Translations under genes and position numbers: made by a program
In this document: piece by piece, positions 57,120 through 64,000 of the stretch
Numbering within the stretch: position 1 is the first letter of the stretch
Layout: each line of letters starts with the position of its first letter
The notes under the pieces: generated by a model
Databases searched by the model: none
The model's input: the letters and a program-made list of their open reading frames with translations, nothing else
What the model was told of the DNA's origin: nothing
Source: a virus
Reading direction: 5' to 3' (one strand)
DNA: 64,000 nucleotides
Virus record (IMG/VR): IMGVR_UViG_3300033994_002454
Location: 1 to 64,000 of that record

Positions 57120-57160
57120 ATTTCTTATACATATTATAAACTCGTTTGTTTATAAAAAAG

Positions 57161-57245
57161 CGGAGAGTGAGAGATTCGAACTCCCGGAACCTTTCGGTTC
57201 AACGGTTTTCAAGACCGCCGCAATCGACCACTCTGCCAACTCTCC
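57161..57245 (-). tRNA. tRNA-Ser (TGA)
   Basis: Acceptor GGAGAGT/ACTCTCC, anticodon loop CTTGAAA (TGA), long variable arm GAACC-GAAA-GGTTC typical of Ser. Confidence 0.93.
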
Positions 57246-57247
57246 GT

Positions 57248-57415
57248 TTATATTTGTTTAGCGCTGTCAATTGCCATTGCTAAATGGACAATCACATCAC
57301 TAAGATGTTTATTAGGAAATGTCTTATACTTTTCCTCTAGTTTTTTTAAAACACTCTCCAAAGAATTAATCTCTGTTTTAATTTTCAATGTTTTATTTTT
57401 GTCTTCCATCTTCAT
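57248..57415 (-). CDS. Small helical protein inside the tRNA cluster
   Basis: 55 residues, [20 protein letters not shown], then [20 protein letters not shown] and [12 protein letters not shown]. Charged helix, probable start M1 (57415) or M3. It fills the gap between tRNA-Asp and tRNA-Ser; it has no upstream promoter box of its own. Unknown. Confidence 0.55.
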   Translation of the reverse strand: MKMEDKNKTLKIKTEINSLESVLKKLEEKYKTFPNKHLSDVIVHLAMAIDSAKQI

Positions 57416-57422
57416 TTTTTAG

Positions 57423-57496
57423 CGGTGTGTATGGGACTCGAACCCACGACCCCCTGCGTGACAGGCAGGTATTCTAACCAACTGAACTAACACACC
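57423..57496 (-). tRNA. tRNA-Asp (GTC)
   Basis: Acceptor GGTGTGT/ACACACC, anticodon arm CCTGC-CTGTCAC-GCAGG. T-arm GTGGG-TTCGAGT-CCCAT. Confidence 0.93.
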
Positions 57497-57500
57497 TTTG

Positions 57501-57572
57501 TAGTCCCACGGGGAATCGAACCCCGCTTTCCAGGATGAAAACCTGGCGTCCTAACCGATAGACGATGGGACC
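57501..57572 (-). tRNA. tRNA-Glu (TTC)
   Basis: Acceptor GGTCCCA/TGGGACT, anticodon arm CCAGG-TTTTCAT-CCTGG, T-arm CGGGG-TTCGATT-CCCCG. Only 4 bp from tRNA-Asp, implying a common precursor. Confidence 0.92.
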
Positions 57573-57586
57573 AAATTATTTTTTTG

Positions 57587-57660
57587 TAGCCCTGATAGGA
57601 GTCGAACCTATGACCTACTCATTAGAAGTGAGTTGCTCTATCCAACTGAGCTACAGGACT
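57587..57660 (-). tRNA. tRNA-Arg (TCT)
   Basis: Acceptor AGTCCTG/CAGGGCT, anticodon arm ACTCA-CTTCTAA-TGAGT. Reads AGA codons, common in AT-rich phage genes. Confidence 0.93.
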
Positions 57661-57664
57661 ATTG

Positions 57665-57747
57665 TACTCGGGGCGGGACTTGAACCCGCACAGCCACATG
57701 GCCAACAGATCTTAAGTCTGTCGTGTCTACCATTCCACCACCCAAGC
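57665..57747 (-). tRNA. tRNA-Leu (TAA)
   Basis: Acceptor GCTTGGG/CCCGAGT, anticodon arm ACAGA-CTTAAGA-TCTGT, long variable arm. ATATTTATA at 57760-57768 stands 13 bases upstream. A proper Leu tRNA, unlike the Leu-like RNA at 45259. Confidence 0.93.
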
Positions 57748-57790
57748 AAACCTCCCCATTATAAATATCCAAACGATATTATAAGTTTAG

Positions 57791-57863
57791 AGCCTTTGAC
57801 AGGAATCGAACCTGCAACCTATTGATTACAAATCAATTGCTCTACCTGTTGAGCTACAAAGGC
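57791..57863 (-). tRNA. tRNA-Thr (TGT)
   Basis: Acceptor GCCTTTG/CAAAGGC, anticodon arm ATTGA-TTTGTAA-TCAAT, T-arm GCAGG-TTCGATT-CCTGT. Confidence 0.92.
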
Positions 57864-57868
57864 TTATT

Positions 57869-57958
57869 TTATTTTTTCCCTTTTTTAGCAATTGCTTTAA
57901 TCCAGCTAAACCAATCTTTAAATTGTTCTACTCTTTGTCTTGGTGTGTTTTTACTCAT
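57869..57958 (-). CDS. 29-residue basic peptide
   Basis: MSKNTPRQRVEQFKDWFSWI then KAIAKKGKK. Amphipathic and basic. It sits 5 bp upstream of tRNA-Thr. A clean frame, but too short for certainty. Confidence 0.4.
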   Translation of the reverse strand: MSKNTPRQRVEQFKDWFSWIKAIAKKGKK

Positions 57959-57989
57959 TTTTTATTTTTGTTTAAATCTACTAACAATA

Positions 57990-58457
57990 TCATACTATTC
58001 CAAGTTCTTTTTCAACTTCCTTAACGTGTTTACATCTTCCTTTTGATCTCCACATTCCTGGGCAGTTGCATTTTGGGTTACCGAATTTGTTTAAGGTAAC
58101 TATGTATGTTCCTCCTCCACTTGAACTTTCAAATTCCCATTTTTTCACCTCTACTTTAGGTGCTTCTATTTTTTCTTTTATCAGTTGCTCTTCAGTTAGG
58201 TATTCTACAATGTCATCTAGAGTTGTTTTAGGGTGACATTCAATTTGCGCTGGGTAAATGAATGTTTTTTCTCCAAATCTAAATATCATCTTAGGTAAGT
58301 AGCTATGTTTTGGAACTTGATATTTGAATGTCTTACAACCAGCAGTTACAATTCCATCTCGTTGTGGGTAAATTTTTACTTGTTCACCTGGTTCTAGGTG
58401 AATGAGTTTTGTTTCTTTTCTACCGTCTTCAAACTCTAAATACAATTCCTTTAACAT
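57990..58457 (-). CDS. SWIM-type zinc-finger protein
   Basis: 155 residues. The C-terminus KCNCPGMWRSKGRCKHVKEV is a SWIM zinc finger (C-x-C ... C-x-H). The front is beta-like (YLEFEDGRKETKLIHLEPGE). SWIM proteins bind DNA or proteins in recombination and other contexts. Promoter variant P38 is upstream. Confidence 0.7.
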   Translation of the reverse strand: MLKELYLEFEDGRKETKLIHLEPGEQVKIYPQRDGIVTAGCKTFKYQVPKHSYLPKMIFRFGEKTFIYPAQIECHPKTTLDDIVEYLTEEQLIKEKIEAPKVEVKKWEFESSSGGGTYIVTLNKFGNPKCNCPGMWRSKGRCKHVKEVEKELGIV

Positions 58458-58476
58458 AACCTTTTTCTTTGCTTGA

Positions 58477-58509
58477 AATATACGAAAAATTTTTTAAGAA
58501 GCCAAATTT
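58477..58509 (-). promoter_or_regulatory. Promoter variant P38 (TTTGG type)
   Basis: TCGTATATT 58477-58485, TTTGG with a 16-bp spacer. The only TCGTATATT element seen outside the 31-51 kb region. Drives the SWIM gene. Confidence 0.5.
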
Positions 58510-59160
58510 TTAGTTGCCCATAGCAAATAATTCTTTTGCTTGATCAGCACCAATTGAGTTTACTATTTGGCGCAAAAATTCTCTTTTATCTTTAATGGAT
58601 CCTTCTCTATATTTTCCTATCAAATCAACTACTTCTTTTTCTTTTTCTCTACCCAATTTTGTTTTGTAATCCATTACATCAAAAAAGCTCATGTAATAGT
58701 ACCCACCAACAGGAGATGCACTTTGTAAAATTTCGTCTGTTGATCTAACTTTAGTATCTGCATATTGACCACCTGCTTTAGCTGGGTTCCATTCTGTAAA
58801 TACTTCAATTGAACCGTCTGATGTAGGGCGATAAATTCCTCCTGCTTGTAGTTCTTTTTCTAGTCCTGCTTTTCTCCAAATTTCTTTATCTGGGATGACA
58901 ATATCTAGATCACCAATTGAACCCTTTAAACCAAAAGCATCCCTTAATTCAGGGTAAAGGTATAAACGAGCTGAGCCTGCTATGAAATATACTTTATCAG
59001 ATTTACGAATACCAAATTTTTCAAATACAATTTTATTAGCTTCACCTAATAGTTTAGTTAATCCTGGATCAATTGCTTCGTCTAATTGGAGATCTTCTTC
59101 TAGTTCCGTCCAAAATTCTTTAAGGAATACCTCTTTTAAATATATTTCAGTTAATCTCAT
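58510..59160 (-). CDS. Nucleotidyltransferase-fold protein with targeting-like N-terminus
   Basis: 216 residues. YFIAGSARLYLYPELRDAFG followed by GSIGDLDIVIPD is the G-S ... D-x-D nucleotidyltransferase signature; FDVMDYKTKLGREKEKEVVD follows. The N-terminus MRLTEIYLKEVFLKEF resembles the peptides of the 1-9 kb cluster, so it may be packaged too. Substrate (tRNA, protein or antibiotic-like) unknown. Overlaps the 59147 gene by 14 bp. Confidence 0.62.
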   Translation of the reverse strand: MRLTEIYLKEVFLKEFWTELEEDLQLDEAIDPGLTKLLGEANKIVFEKFGIRKSDKVYFIAGSARLYLYPELRDAFGLKGSIGDLDIVIPDKEIWRKAGLEKELQAGGIYRPTSDGSIEVFTEWNPAKAGGQYADTKVRSTDEILQSASPVGGYYYMSFFDVMDYKTKLGREKEKEVVDLIGKYREGSIKDKREFLRQIVNSIGADQAKELFAMGN

Positions 59161-59455
59161 CTCCGTTTAATCTAGCTACTACTTCTTTACTATAAATGTT
59201 TTCTATTGTGAGACGTTTAAATGAAAAAAACATACTTAACGGGCTTGGACCTTTTAAAAATAAAAAGTTATATGCTGACCATTCTGCAGTTACATAGTAG
59301 TCATCTTCCAAGATTTCAAGTAAGCGTAAAGGATTTTCATCAACACTCATCCAATCATAAATATCGCATTCTCTACTAACTTGTTTGATAAACAAGTATA
59401 CTTGTACAACTCTAAGTAGAATCACTAAAATGAGCAAACTTAAGACGATTACCAT
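59147..59455 (-). CDS. Membrane-anchored hypothetical protein
   Basis: 102 residues, one N-terminal span (VLSLLILVILLRVVQVYLFI), then an acidic soluble part (LLEILEDDYYVTAEWSAYNF). Unknown. Leader AAAGGTTATG. Confidence 0.6.
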   Translation of the reverse strand: MVIVLSLLILVILLRVVQVYLFIKQVSRECDIYDWMSVDENPLRLLEILEDDYYVTAEWSAYNFLFLKGPSPLSMFFSFKRLTIENIYSKEVVARLNGDEIN

Positions 59456-59504
59456 AACCTTTATTTTTTCTTCAGCATATGAAAGTTTTCTTTGAAAACC
59501 AAAT

Positions 59505-59810
59505 CTACTTTTTCTTTTCTTTTAAAAATTTGATAGCTTTCACTATTTCAGCACATGTTTCGTAATCTTCATTGTCCTGTAAAATAGATAAGTTTTGTTC
59601 TAAAGTGGTTACAAAATCTTGTTTATCTACTGTTATGTCATATATTGTCTGTTCTTGCTCTACAAGAATAGATAGTGCATGGAAATATCTTCTTCGGCTT
59701 TTTAAGTTTTTCAAAATAGTATCTACTAAAGCTTTTGAAATTCTTAAATCTCTATTCGCAACCATTTTTTCAAATTCCTCACTATCAAATACGCTAATTT
59801 CGGTTGCCAT
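59505..59810 (-). CDS. Helical protein with C-terminal UVR-like motif
   Basis: 101 residues. KALVDTILKNLKSRRRYFHA and the terminal NEDYETCAEIVKAIKFLKEK, another instance of the Y-E-x-C/A-A hairpin. Function unknown. Confidence 0.58.
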   Translation of the reverse strand: MATEISVFDSEEFEKMVANRDLRISKALVDTILKNLKSRRRYFHALSILVEQEQTIYDITVDKQDFVTTLEQNLSILQDNEDYETCAEIVKAIKFLKEKKK

Positions 59811-59811
59811 A

Positions 59812-59967
59812 TCAAAATAAATTTAAAAAGTCTGTATTAATATTTTTTGCTTTTAATTTACTAAGCTTTTCATCATTCTCCAACATTTTTGTAGCCAAAC
59901 GCTCAAGGTGTTTCTCCTTTTGCTTTTCGTAGTCTTTGACTATTTTTGAATGTTTTTTCTTCTTCAT
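59812..59967 (-). CDS. 51-residue basic helical protein
   Basis: MKKKKHSKIVKDYEKQKEKH, then LERLATKMLENDEKLSKLKA. A continuous charged helix. It lies 1 bp upstream of the 59505 gene. Unknown. Confidence 0.55.
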   Translation of the reverse strand: MKKKKHSKIVKDYEKQKEKHLERLATKMLENDEKLSKLKAKNINTDFLNLF

Positions 59968-59981
59968 CTCGATTATACATA

Positions 59982-60635
59982 TTATTTTTTTCTTGAAACT
60001 AAAGAATATGGATCATCATCAACCTTACCATCCCATAAACCTATTTCTTTTAAACGTTTTTGTTGATAATCGTCTAATTGAAAATCAACCATTTCAGTCG
60101 TTTTATAAATTGTTTGATGACCTTCTAATGACTCCATATCACGTTCAGTAAACACGTTTCCTAAGCGCAGAAAATAACAATTATAGCACGATAATTGACA
60201 GTTTCCATCCCTATAGTTGTGTTTGTTACTGTCTTTAAAGAACATGATAAGGGGTATTTTACCATCTGCTTCTCGTTTTTCATCAAACCCACACCAATAG
60301 CATTGTTCAATTAAATATCCTCCTTCAATTAACTTAAATTTTAGTTTATCTGGGGAAAATGAAGATGGGTCTTCTCTTCCATTGACAATGTCCTCAATTG
60401 CAGGCATTTTTCTTCCAAAGGGAGAATTGCTCATAAATTTTGGAATACCTTTACCTGATTGGTTTTTATGTAGGTCAAACAAGGACATGCCTGTAGCTTC
60501 GTCCTTGTAAGCTTTCATAAACGGTTTAAGGTGCTGGTATGAGCAATTTAAATAACGAGCAGCTGCTTTAACCGAGCGAGTATGTTTCATTGCTCGTAAG
60601 CAATCCTCCTTTGATATCGGTTTTGGGTGTGCCAT
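59982..60635 (-). CDS. HTH plus HNH-like zinc protein
   Basis: 217 residues. An N-terminal helix-turn-helix (MKHTRSVKAAARYLNCSYQH) precedes a zinc-binding C-terminal part: YWCGFDEKREADGKIPLIMF, then NYRDGNCQLSCYNCYFL. The CxxC ... CxxC frame matches HNH nucleases, but the catalytic histidines are absent (I-P-L-I-M-F-F-K-D replaces L-x-L-H-H-x-D), so it may be a DNA-binding derivative. Overlaps nothing; 1 bp before the next gene. Confidence 0.6.
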   Translation of the reverse strand: MAHPKPISKEDCLRAMKHTRSVKAAARYLNCSYQHLKPFMKAYKDEATGMSLFDLHKNQSGKGIPKFMSNSPFGRKMPAIEDIVNGREDPSSFSPDKLKFKLIEGGYLIEQCYWCGFDEKREADGKIPLIMFFKDSNKHNYRDGNCQLSCYNCYFLRLGNVFTERDMESLEGHQTIYKTTEMVDFQLDDYQQKRLKEIGLWDGKVDDDPYSLVSRKK

Positions 60636-60636
60636 A

Positions 60637-60951
60637 TTATAGGTCTTCTAAACCATCCATTAAAGTGGTATCCCAATCAGATAGATCGTCTTCATCTGAA
60701 TTCATTTCTGATTTGTCTAAAACTTCAAATGTAGGTTGTTGTTTGTTTAATTTTTCAAATTTATCAAATTCTTCTGGTTCCATGATTACCATGTCTGTCC
60801 ATGTATGGTCTTTTTCTCCAAACATCATTGGTACTCCTCGTTTTGCTCCTGTTGTTGAGCAGTCAACACAAGTTTTTGTGTTGGGTAATGCTTTAACCCT
60901 TAGTGGGTTAATTTCTTGTTGGCATTTAATGCATATTCTACTTTCCATCAT
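60637..60951 (-). CDS. DksA/TraR-like zinc-finger protein
   Basis: 104 residues. CIKCQQEINPLRVKALPNTK then TCVDC is the four-cysteine DksA/TraR C-terminal finger. An acidic tail follows (SDEDDLSDWDTTL). TraR-type phage proteins bind RNA polymerase, but the coiled-coil tip with the acidic pair is missing here, so the function is uncertain. Overlaps the 60938 gene by 14 bp. Confidence 0.65.
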   Translation of the reverse strand: MMESRICIKCQQEINPLRVKALPNTKTCVDCSTTGAKRGVPMMFGEKDHTWTDMVIMEPEEFDKFEKLNKQQPTFEVLDKSEMNSDEDDLSDWDTTLMDGLEDL

Positions 60952-61321
60952 ATCGTTTTAAAAATTTCCATAATTGTTGAGCTGTTTTTATAACATGCTG
61001 TTCTTCATTTTCATCTGTTAGTGGATACACTCCCCCATCAGGAGTCAAACTATCAAACACCCACCATAAAATAATTTCTGATTTTATTTCACCATAATGT
61101 TTTTCAAGTAACATTTTAGTGGATAGGTAAAATGGATTTTCATATTTATTCATCTGAAATCCCACTGTTGATAGAACAGCACCAACAGCTTCAATTTGGC
61201 AGAGTTGTTCTGTTAAATTTAAGAAGAACATTTCTTCTTTTTTTCTTAGAGATTTAGGATTTTCTTCCACTTTAGAGTGTCTTCCTATCAATTCACTTAG
61301 ATTTTTGAACTTTTCTTTCAT
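60938..61321 (-). CDS. Hypothetical helical protein
   Basis: 127 residues; SLRKKEEMFFLNLTEQLCQI, SEIILWWVFDSLTPDGGVYP. Conserved-looking; similar proteins neighbour zinc-finger genes in T4-like phages. 29-bp overlap with the upstream gene. Confidence 0.58.
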   Translation of the reverse strand: MKEKFKNLSELIGRHSKVEENPKSLRKKEEMFFLNLTEQLCQIEAVGAVLSTVGFQMNKYENPFYLSTKMLLEKHYGEIKSEIILWWVFDSLTPDGGVYPLTDENEEQHVIKTAQQLWKFLKRYDGK

Positions 61322-61481
61322 AAACTTCTTTTACTTCAAATACATTTAAAAAATCTTCTATATTCATCTGTTTTTTAAACGCTGCTTGAAAAGCAGCATC
61401 ATCTTCATTATCCGCATCAAGTATTTTACCTTGAGGTTCTTTTGTTTTGTCTAGTTTATTGTAGTATACATATGTTTTCAT
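61293..61481 (-). CDS. Small hypothetical protein
   Basis: 62 residues; MKTYVYYNKLDKTKEPQGKI, then AAFKKQMNIEDFLNVFEVKE. Possibly beta front with helix. The start lies 2 bp from the dehydratase stop. Unknown. Confidence 0.58.
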   Translation of the reverse strand: MKTYVYYNKLDKTKEPQGKILDADNEDDAAFQAAFKKQMNIEDFLNVFEVKEVYERKVQKSK

Positions 61482-61482
61482 A

Positions 61483-62379
61483 TCATATATTTTTTGACAA
61501 CCACTCTTTAAATTTTACTGTTTGAATTTTACCTAATTCACTTTTAAATTTATCGCAATCTAAAGCATATTTTCTATCATGACCTAGTCTATCTTCTACA
61601 TATTTGAAATTTACTTCTTTTCCCAAAAGATCACTGATGATTTTTAATATTTCAATGTTTTGGTATCTTTCTCCAGTTCCAATATTGTAAATTTCTTTTA
61701 CTCGATCAGACATAAGTAATTTGTAAATAGCAGCAGCGTTGTCATCTGCATGTATCCATTCCCTAATTTGCTTACCATCTCCATAAACCGGCACTTCCAA
61801 TCCATTTTTGATTGAATAGATAATTTTTGGAACGAATTTTTCTTTGTGTTGGTTTTCCCCATAATTGTTACATGTACGAGTAATCAAATAAGGAAAATCA
61901 TATGTTCTACCAGCTGCCATTACTAGCAAATCTGAAGCTGTTTTTGTAGCTGAATAATATGAACTGGCTTCTAATGGGGTTTCTTCGTTTGATTCATCTC
62001 TATTTTCTCTATCACCGTAAACTTCATCTGTTGAAATATGTAAAAACTTTTTTAAGTTAGGGTTTTTACGAGCTACTTCTATCATGTTGTAGGTACCTTC
62101 AACGTTTGATCTAACAAACGGCAAACCATTTTTGATTGAATTGTCAACATGAGATTCAGCAGCAAAGTGGACTATATAGTCATATTCACCTAACTCTTCA
62201 GCAGACACATCACAAATGTCTTTTTCAATGATTGGAGTTGGCTGTTTTATATTGTCTCTATTAGCTGCATATGTTGATTTATCTATTATCAATACTTCAT
62301 GGTCAGTATTTTCATTTAAATAATTTACAAAATGCGAACCTATAAATCCTAATCCTCCTGTTACTACTATTTTACTCAT
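61483..62379 (-). CDS. RmlB-like dTDP-glucose 4,6-dehydratase
   Basis: 298 residues. NAD-binding GGLGFIG (8-14), STDEVYG (116-122) and catalytic YSATK (142-146) are all present, as is HFAAESHVDNSI. This is the short-chain nucleotide-sugar dehydratase or epimerase family, RmlB subgroup by T-D-E-V-Y-G; it is about 40-50 residues shorter than typical. It would supply deoxysugar or modify glycans with the glycosyltransferases upstream. Overlaps the next gene by 4 bp. Confidence 0.82.
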   Translation of the reverse strand: MSKIVVTGGLGFIGSHFVNYLNENTDHEVLIIDKSTYAANRDNIKQPTPIIEKDICDVSAEELGEYDYIVHFAAESHVDNSIKNGLPFVRSNVEGTYNMIEVARKNPNLKKFLHISTDEVYGDRENRDESNEETPLEASSYYSATKTASDLLVMAAGRTYDFPYLITRTCNNYGENQHKEKFVPKIIYSIKNGLEVPVYGDGKQIREWIHADDNAAAIYKLLMSDRVKEIYNIGTGERYQNIEILKIISDLLGKEVNFKYVEDRLGHDRKYALDCDKFKSELGKIQTVKFKEWLSKNI

Positions 62380-63131
62380 ATGTATTTTAAATTATTTTCT
62401 GGGTTATGTTTAATATGGGTACCCCATTTGTATTGGGCGTATTGATGTCCTAGTTGTTCTGCTTGTTGTCTTTTTTCTCCGTTTGTTGAAACGGAAGCAA
62501 AATGGTAAAAGTGACAATTCCAAGTTCGGATCATTTTTAAATTTGATAGGGAACATTTTAAGAAAAAATCCCAATCTGCTACCATTCCAAGTTCATAGTT
62601 TTCATCCCACCCACCTAAACGAATGTAATCATATTTGTTCATGAATATAGGTAAAGTTGAACCACTTTCTTCTTTTTTATCACCTGAAGCGTAGTGGTAA
62701 TCATAGAGCCAAAATTTTTCTAGATCAAATGTTTTTGGGTCTGTACCTAAATTTTCAATATGAAATTGGGGAAATATTGAAGGGTATGGTTCAATTTGGT
62801 TAGGTGAAATTACTGCCCCATCTTCCCAATCTTCCTCTAACGTAGTATCCCAAAAACGAGGAAACACATTGTCATCGTTTACAATTAATATTTTATCGTG
62901 TTGAGCGTTGTATACTCCTAAATTTGTTCCCCTACACAACCCAACATTTTCTTCCATGTTAAGAACATCAATATGTTCAGACCATTTTTCAAGTACTTCT
63001 TTATTGATGTCGTAAAAACCATCTACAACAACTATAATTTGATTTTGATTTTGTTGTCCTTCAATCGCAGAACGTAAACATAAATCTAGAGCATCTGGAG
63101 ATTTATATGTTGGTATAATTACTGATATCAT
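62376..63131 (-). CDS. Family 2 glycosyltransferase
   Basis: 251 residues. VIIPTYKSPDALDLCLRSAI opens a GT-A fold, with DNVGLCRGTNLG-like ENVGLCRGTNLGVYNAQHDK and a LIVNDDNVFP acidic triplet (D-D) for the sugar nucleotide. It probably transfers sugar to a lipid, virion protein or DNA. Lies between the RmlB-like gene and another transferase. Confidence 0.82.
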   Translation of the reverse strand: MISVIIPTYKSPDALDLCLRSAIEGQQNQNQIIVVVDGFYDINKEVLEKWSEHIDVLNMEENVGLCRGTNLGVYNAQHDKILIVNDDNVFPRFWDTTLEEDWEDGAVISPNQIEPYPSIFPQFHIENLGTDPKTFDLEKFWLYDYHYASGDKKEESGSTLPIFMNKYDYIRLGGWDENYELGMVADWDFFLKCSLSNLKMIRTWNCHFYHFASVSTNGEKRQQAEQLGHQYAQYKWGTHIKHNPENNLKYI

Positions 63132-63132
63132 T

Positions 63133-63816
63133 TTAATTGTTTATTTGCTTCCAATCAATTGTAGGTGACATTAATCCTTCCATACAATGTGTTGATAATC
63201 CTGGGATAGGGGTAAGTACAAATCTTGATTTGGTTTGGGCTAAATGTAGAAATTTATTGTGATCACCTTTTATAGAAGTATGGTCTTCAAAATCATCTTC
63301 AAATACCTGTTTTGAAATAACAAAACTTCCACAAGTACTAGGAGTTGTTCTCCAGTGGTGTTTTTTAGTTGTAAAAATTTTAGAAGCTAAATCTTCGTAC
63401 ATTGGTAAAAAATATTTGTCATTATGATCATATAAAGAAACATAATTTAATCCTTGGAAAGTTGAAAATAAATCTTCAATTTTTTCTACCCAATTTTCAA
63501 CATGTAAATAATCATTTTCTAAAAAATATACTAAATCTTTTTCTCCAATCAAAGTTTGTTTAGCTATTTTCCAAGTTTCCCAAAAAGATATTTGATCTGA
63601 TTTTGCATCTATAGTATGTAAAGTATATTTGTCTTGGTATTTTTTTACAAAGTTATTTTCAATACTTCCATCCATTATTAAGTGGAGGTCAACATTTTTA
63701 CCTTCTATAGTGTTTAAAAGGTTTACAAAACACTTTTCAAAATCAAACCATTGAGGGCGATTTTTGTAATCTGAACCTTCTATATTATAATGTCTGTAAA
63801 ATATGTGTATTTTCAT
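63133..63816 (-). CDS. Glycosyltransferase-like protein
   Basis: 227 residues. A GT-A-like start (IHIFYRHYNIEGSDYKNRPQ), VDLHLIMDGSIENN and VYFLENDYLHVENWVEKIED contain the acidic metal-binding type site (E-N-D). It is more divergent than its neighbour. 1 bp from the GT2 gene; overlaps the partial gene by 32 bp. Confidence 0.6.
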   Translation of the reverse strand: MKIHIFYRHYNIEGSDYKNRPQWFDFEKCFVNLLNTIEGKNVDLHLIMDGSIENNFVKKYQDKYTLHTIDAKSDQISFWETWKIAKQTLIGEKDLVYFLENDYLHVENWVEKIEDLFSTFQGLNYVSLYDHNDKYFLPMYEDLASKIFTTKKHHWRTTPSTCGSFVISKQVFEDDFEDHTSIKGDHNKFLHLAQTKSRFVLTPIPGLSTHCMEGLMSPTIDWKQINN

Positions 63817-64000
63817 TAGAAGGTATATTTAAAATATTTGTAAAATAATTAGCAACATTGATAATTTGTTGTTTTTCTATTTGGATTAAATGTTCTCTTA
63901 ATAAATGTCTAGTTTGAGATGCCTTTTCAATTTCTTCAACTCCAAAAGCGATCCCATATTTAAATATTGGTTGTTTATCTATAATGTTTTCTCTAGTTTC
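63785..64000 (-). CDS. Partial gene cut by the right edge
   Basis: The last 71 residues of a protein whose start lies beyond 64000; stop at 63785. Visible: FKYGIAFGVEEIEKASQTRH then LLREHLIQIEKQQIINVANY. The segment resembles the C-terminal helix of cephalosporin-hydroxylase or sugar-modifying methyltransferases, but that is too weak to name. It should belong to the glycan cluster. Confidence 0.5.
   Translation of the reverse strand, partial: ETRENIIDKQPIFKYGIAFGVEEIEKASQTRHLLREHLIQIEKQQIINVANYFTNILNIPSNENTHILQTL

Noticed and set aside
1-64000. Diversity-generating retroelement, retron, integrase or insertion sequence
   Set aside because: No reverse transcriptase, transposase or integrase motif, and no template/variable repeat pair near the fibre genes was seen.

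Overview
The window is one segment of a large, AT-rich, T4-related tailed phage (myovirus-type baseplate) that infects a member of the Bacteroidota, probably a flavobacterium. Every gene I accept lies on the minus strand, so transcription runs from high to low coordinates. T4-type parts are a gp6/J-like wedge, a gp25-like wedge protein, a gp5-like spike, a gp55-like late sigma factor and a TOPRIM primase. Evidence for the host: Shine-Dalgarno sequences are mostly absent and replaced by A-rich leaders (often AAAAGTTATG); there is a Bacteroidetes-type Hc1/H1-like DNA-binding protein; and one large protein has a signal peptide plus a C-terminal region like type IX secretion (T9SS) sorting domains.

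Layout by coordinate. 1-9.4 kb: head-accessory or virion-cargo genes. Many share a short amphipathic N-terminus (M-x-x-L-x-x-L-I-x-E-V) like T4 capsid-targeting peptides, joined to enzyme domains: kinase-like, HAD phosphatase, nucleotidyltransferase plus two zinc metalloproteases, and zeta-toxin-like P-loop kinase. 9.4-11.6 kb: RecB/Cas4-like nuclease, primase, GIY-YIG protein. 11.6-27.3 kb: tail and baseplate proteins, including one of 2010 residues. 27.3-31.5 kb: late sigma factor, HD-domain protein and small proteins. 31.5-51.2 kb: an accessory region of about 60 mostly tiny genes, cut into short operons by at least 35 copies of one bipartite promoter-like element. It also holds four unusual tRNA-like RNAs, two AT-hook repeat proteins, two DUF932 paralogues, a RadA-like ATPase, a metallophosphoesterase and a roughly 700-bp non-coding iteron-like region (36.8-37.46 kb). 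51.2-56.8 kb: a fibre-like protein, a second metallophosphoesterase and the T9SS-type secreted protein. 56.8-57.9 kb: eight canonical tRNAs. 58-61.5 kb: SWIM zinc-finger, nucleotidyltransferase, HTH/zinc and DksA-like proteins. 61.5-64 kb: RmlB-like dehydratase and glycosyltransferases, ending in a gene cut by the window edge.

The most striking structure is the regulatory grid at 32-51 kb. It reads GGA(A/C)N, exactly 19 bp, then T(C/T)GTATATT, 35 times, nearly always overlapping the 3' end of the upstream gene, and in at least five cases with a hairpin filling the spacer. This resembles an ECF-like promoter class more than the usual Bacteroidota TTTG/TAnnTTTG promoter. The other leading candidates for something new are the cargo module with shared N-terminal peptides and the tRNA-like RNAs with abnormal anticodon domains, each pair followed by a terminator and then a promoter. 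No similarity search was possible; family names rest on motifs I could read.
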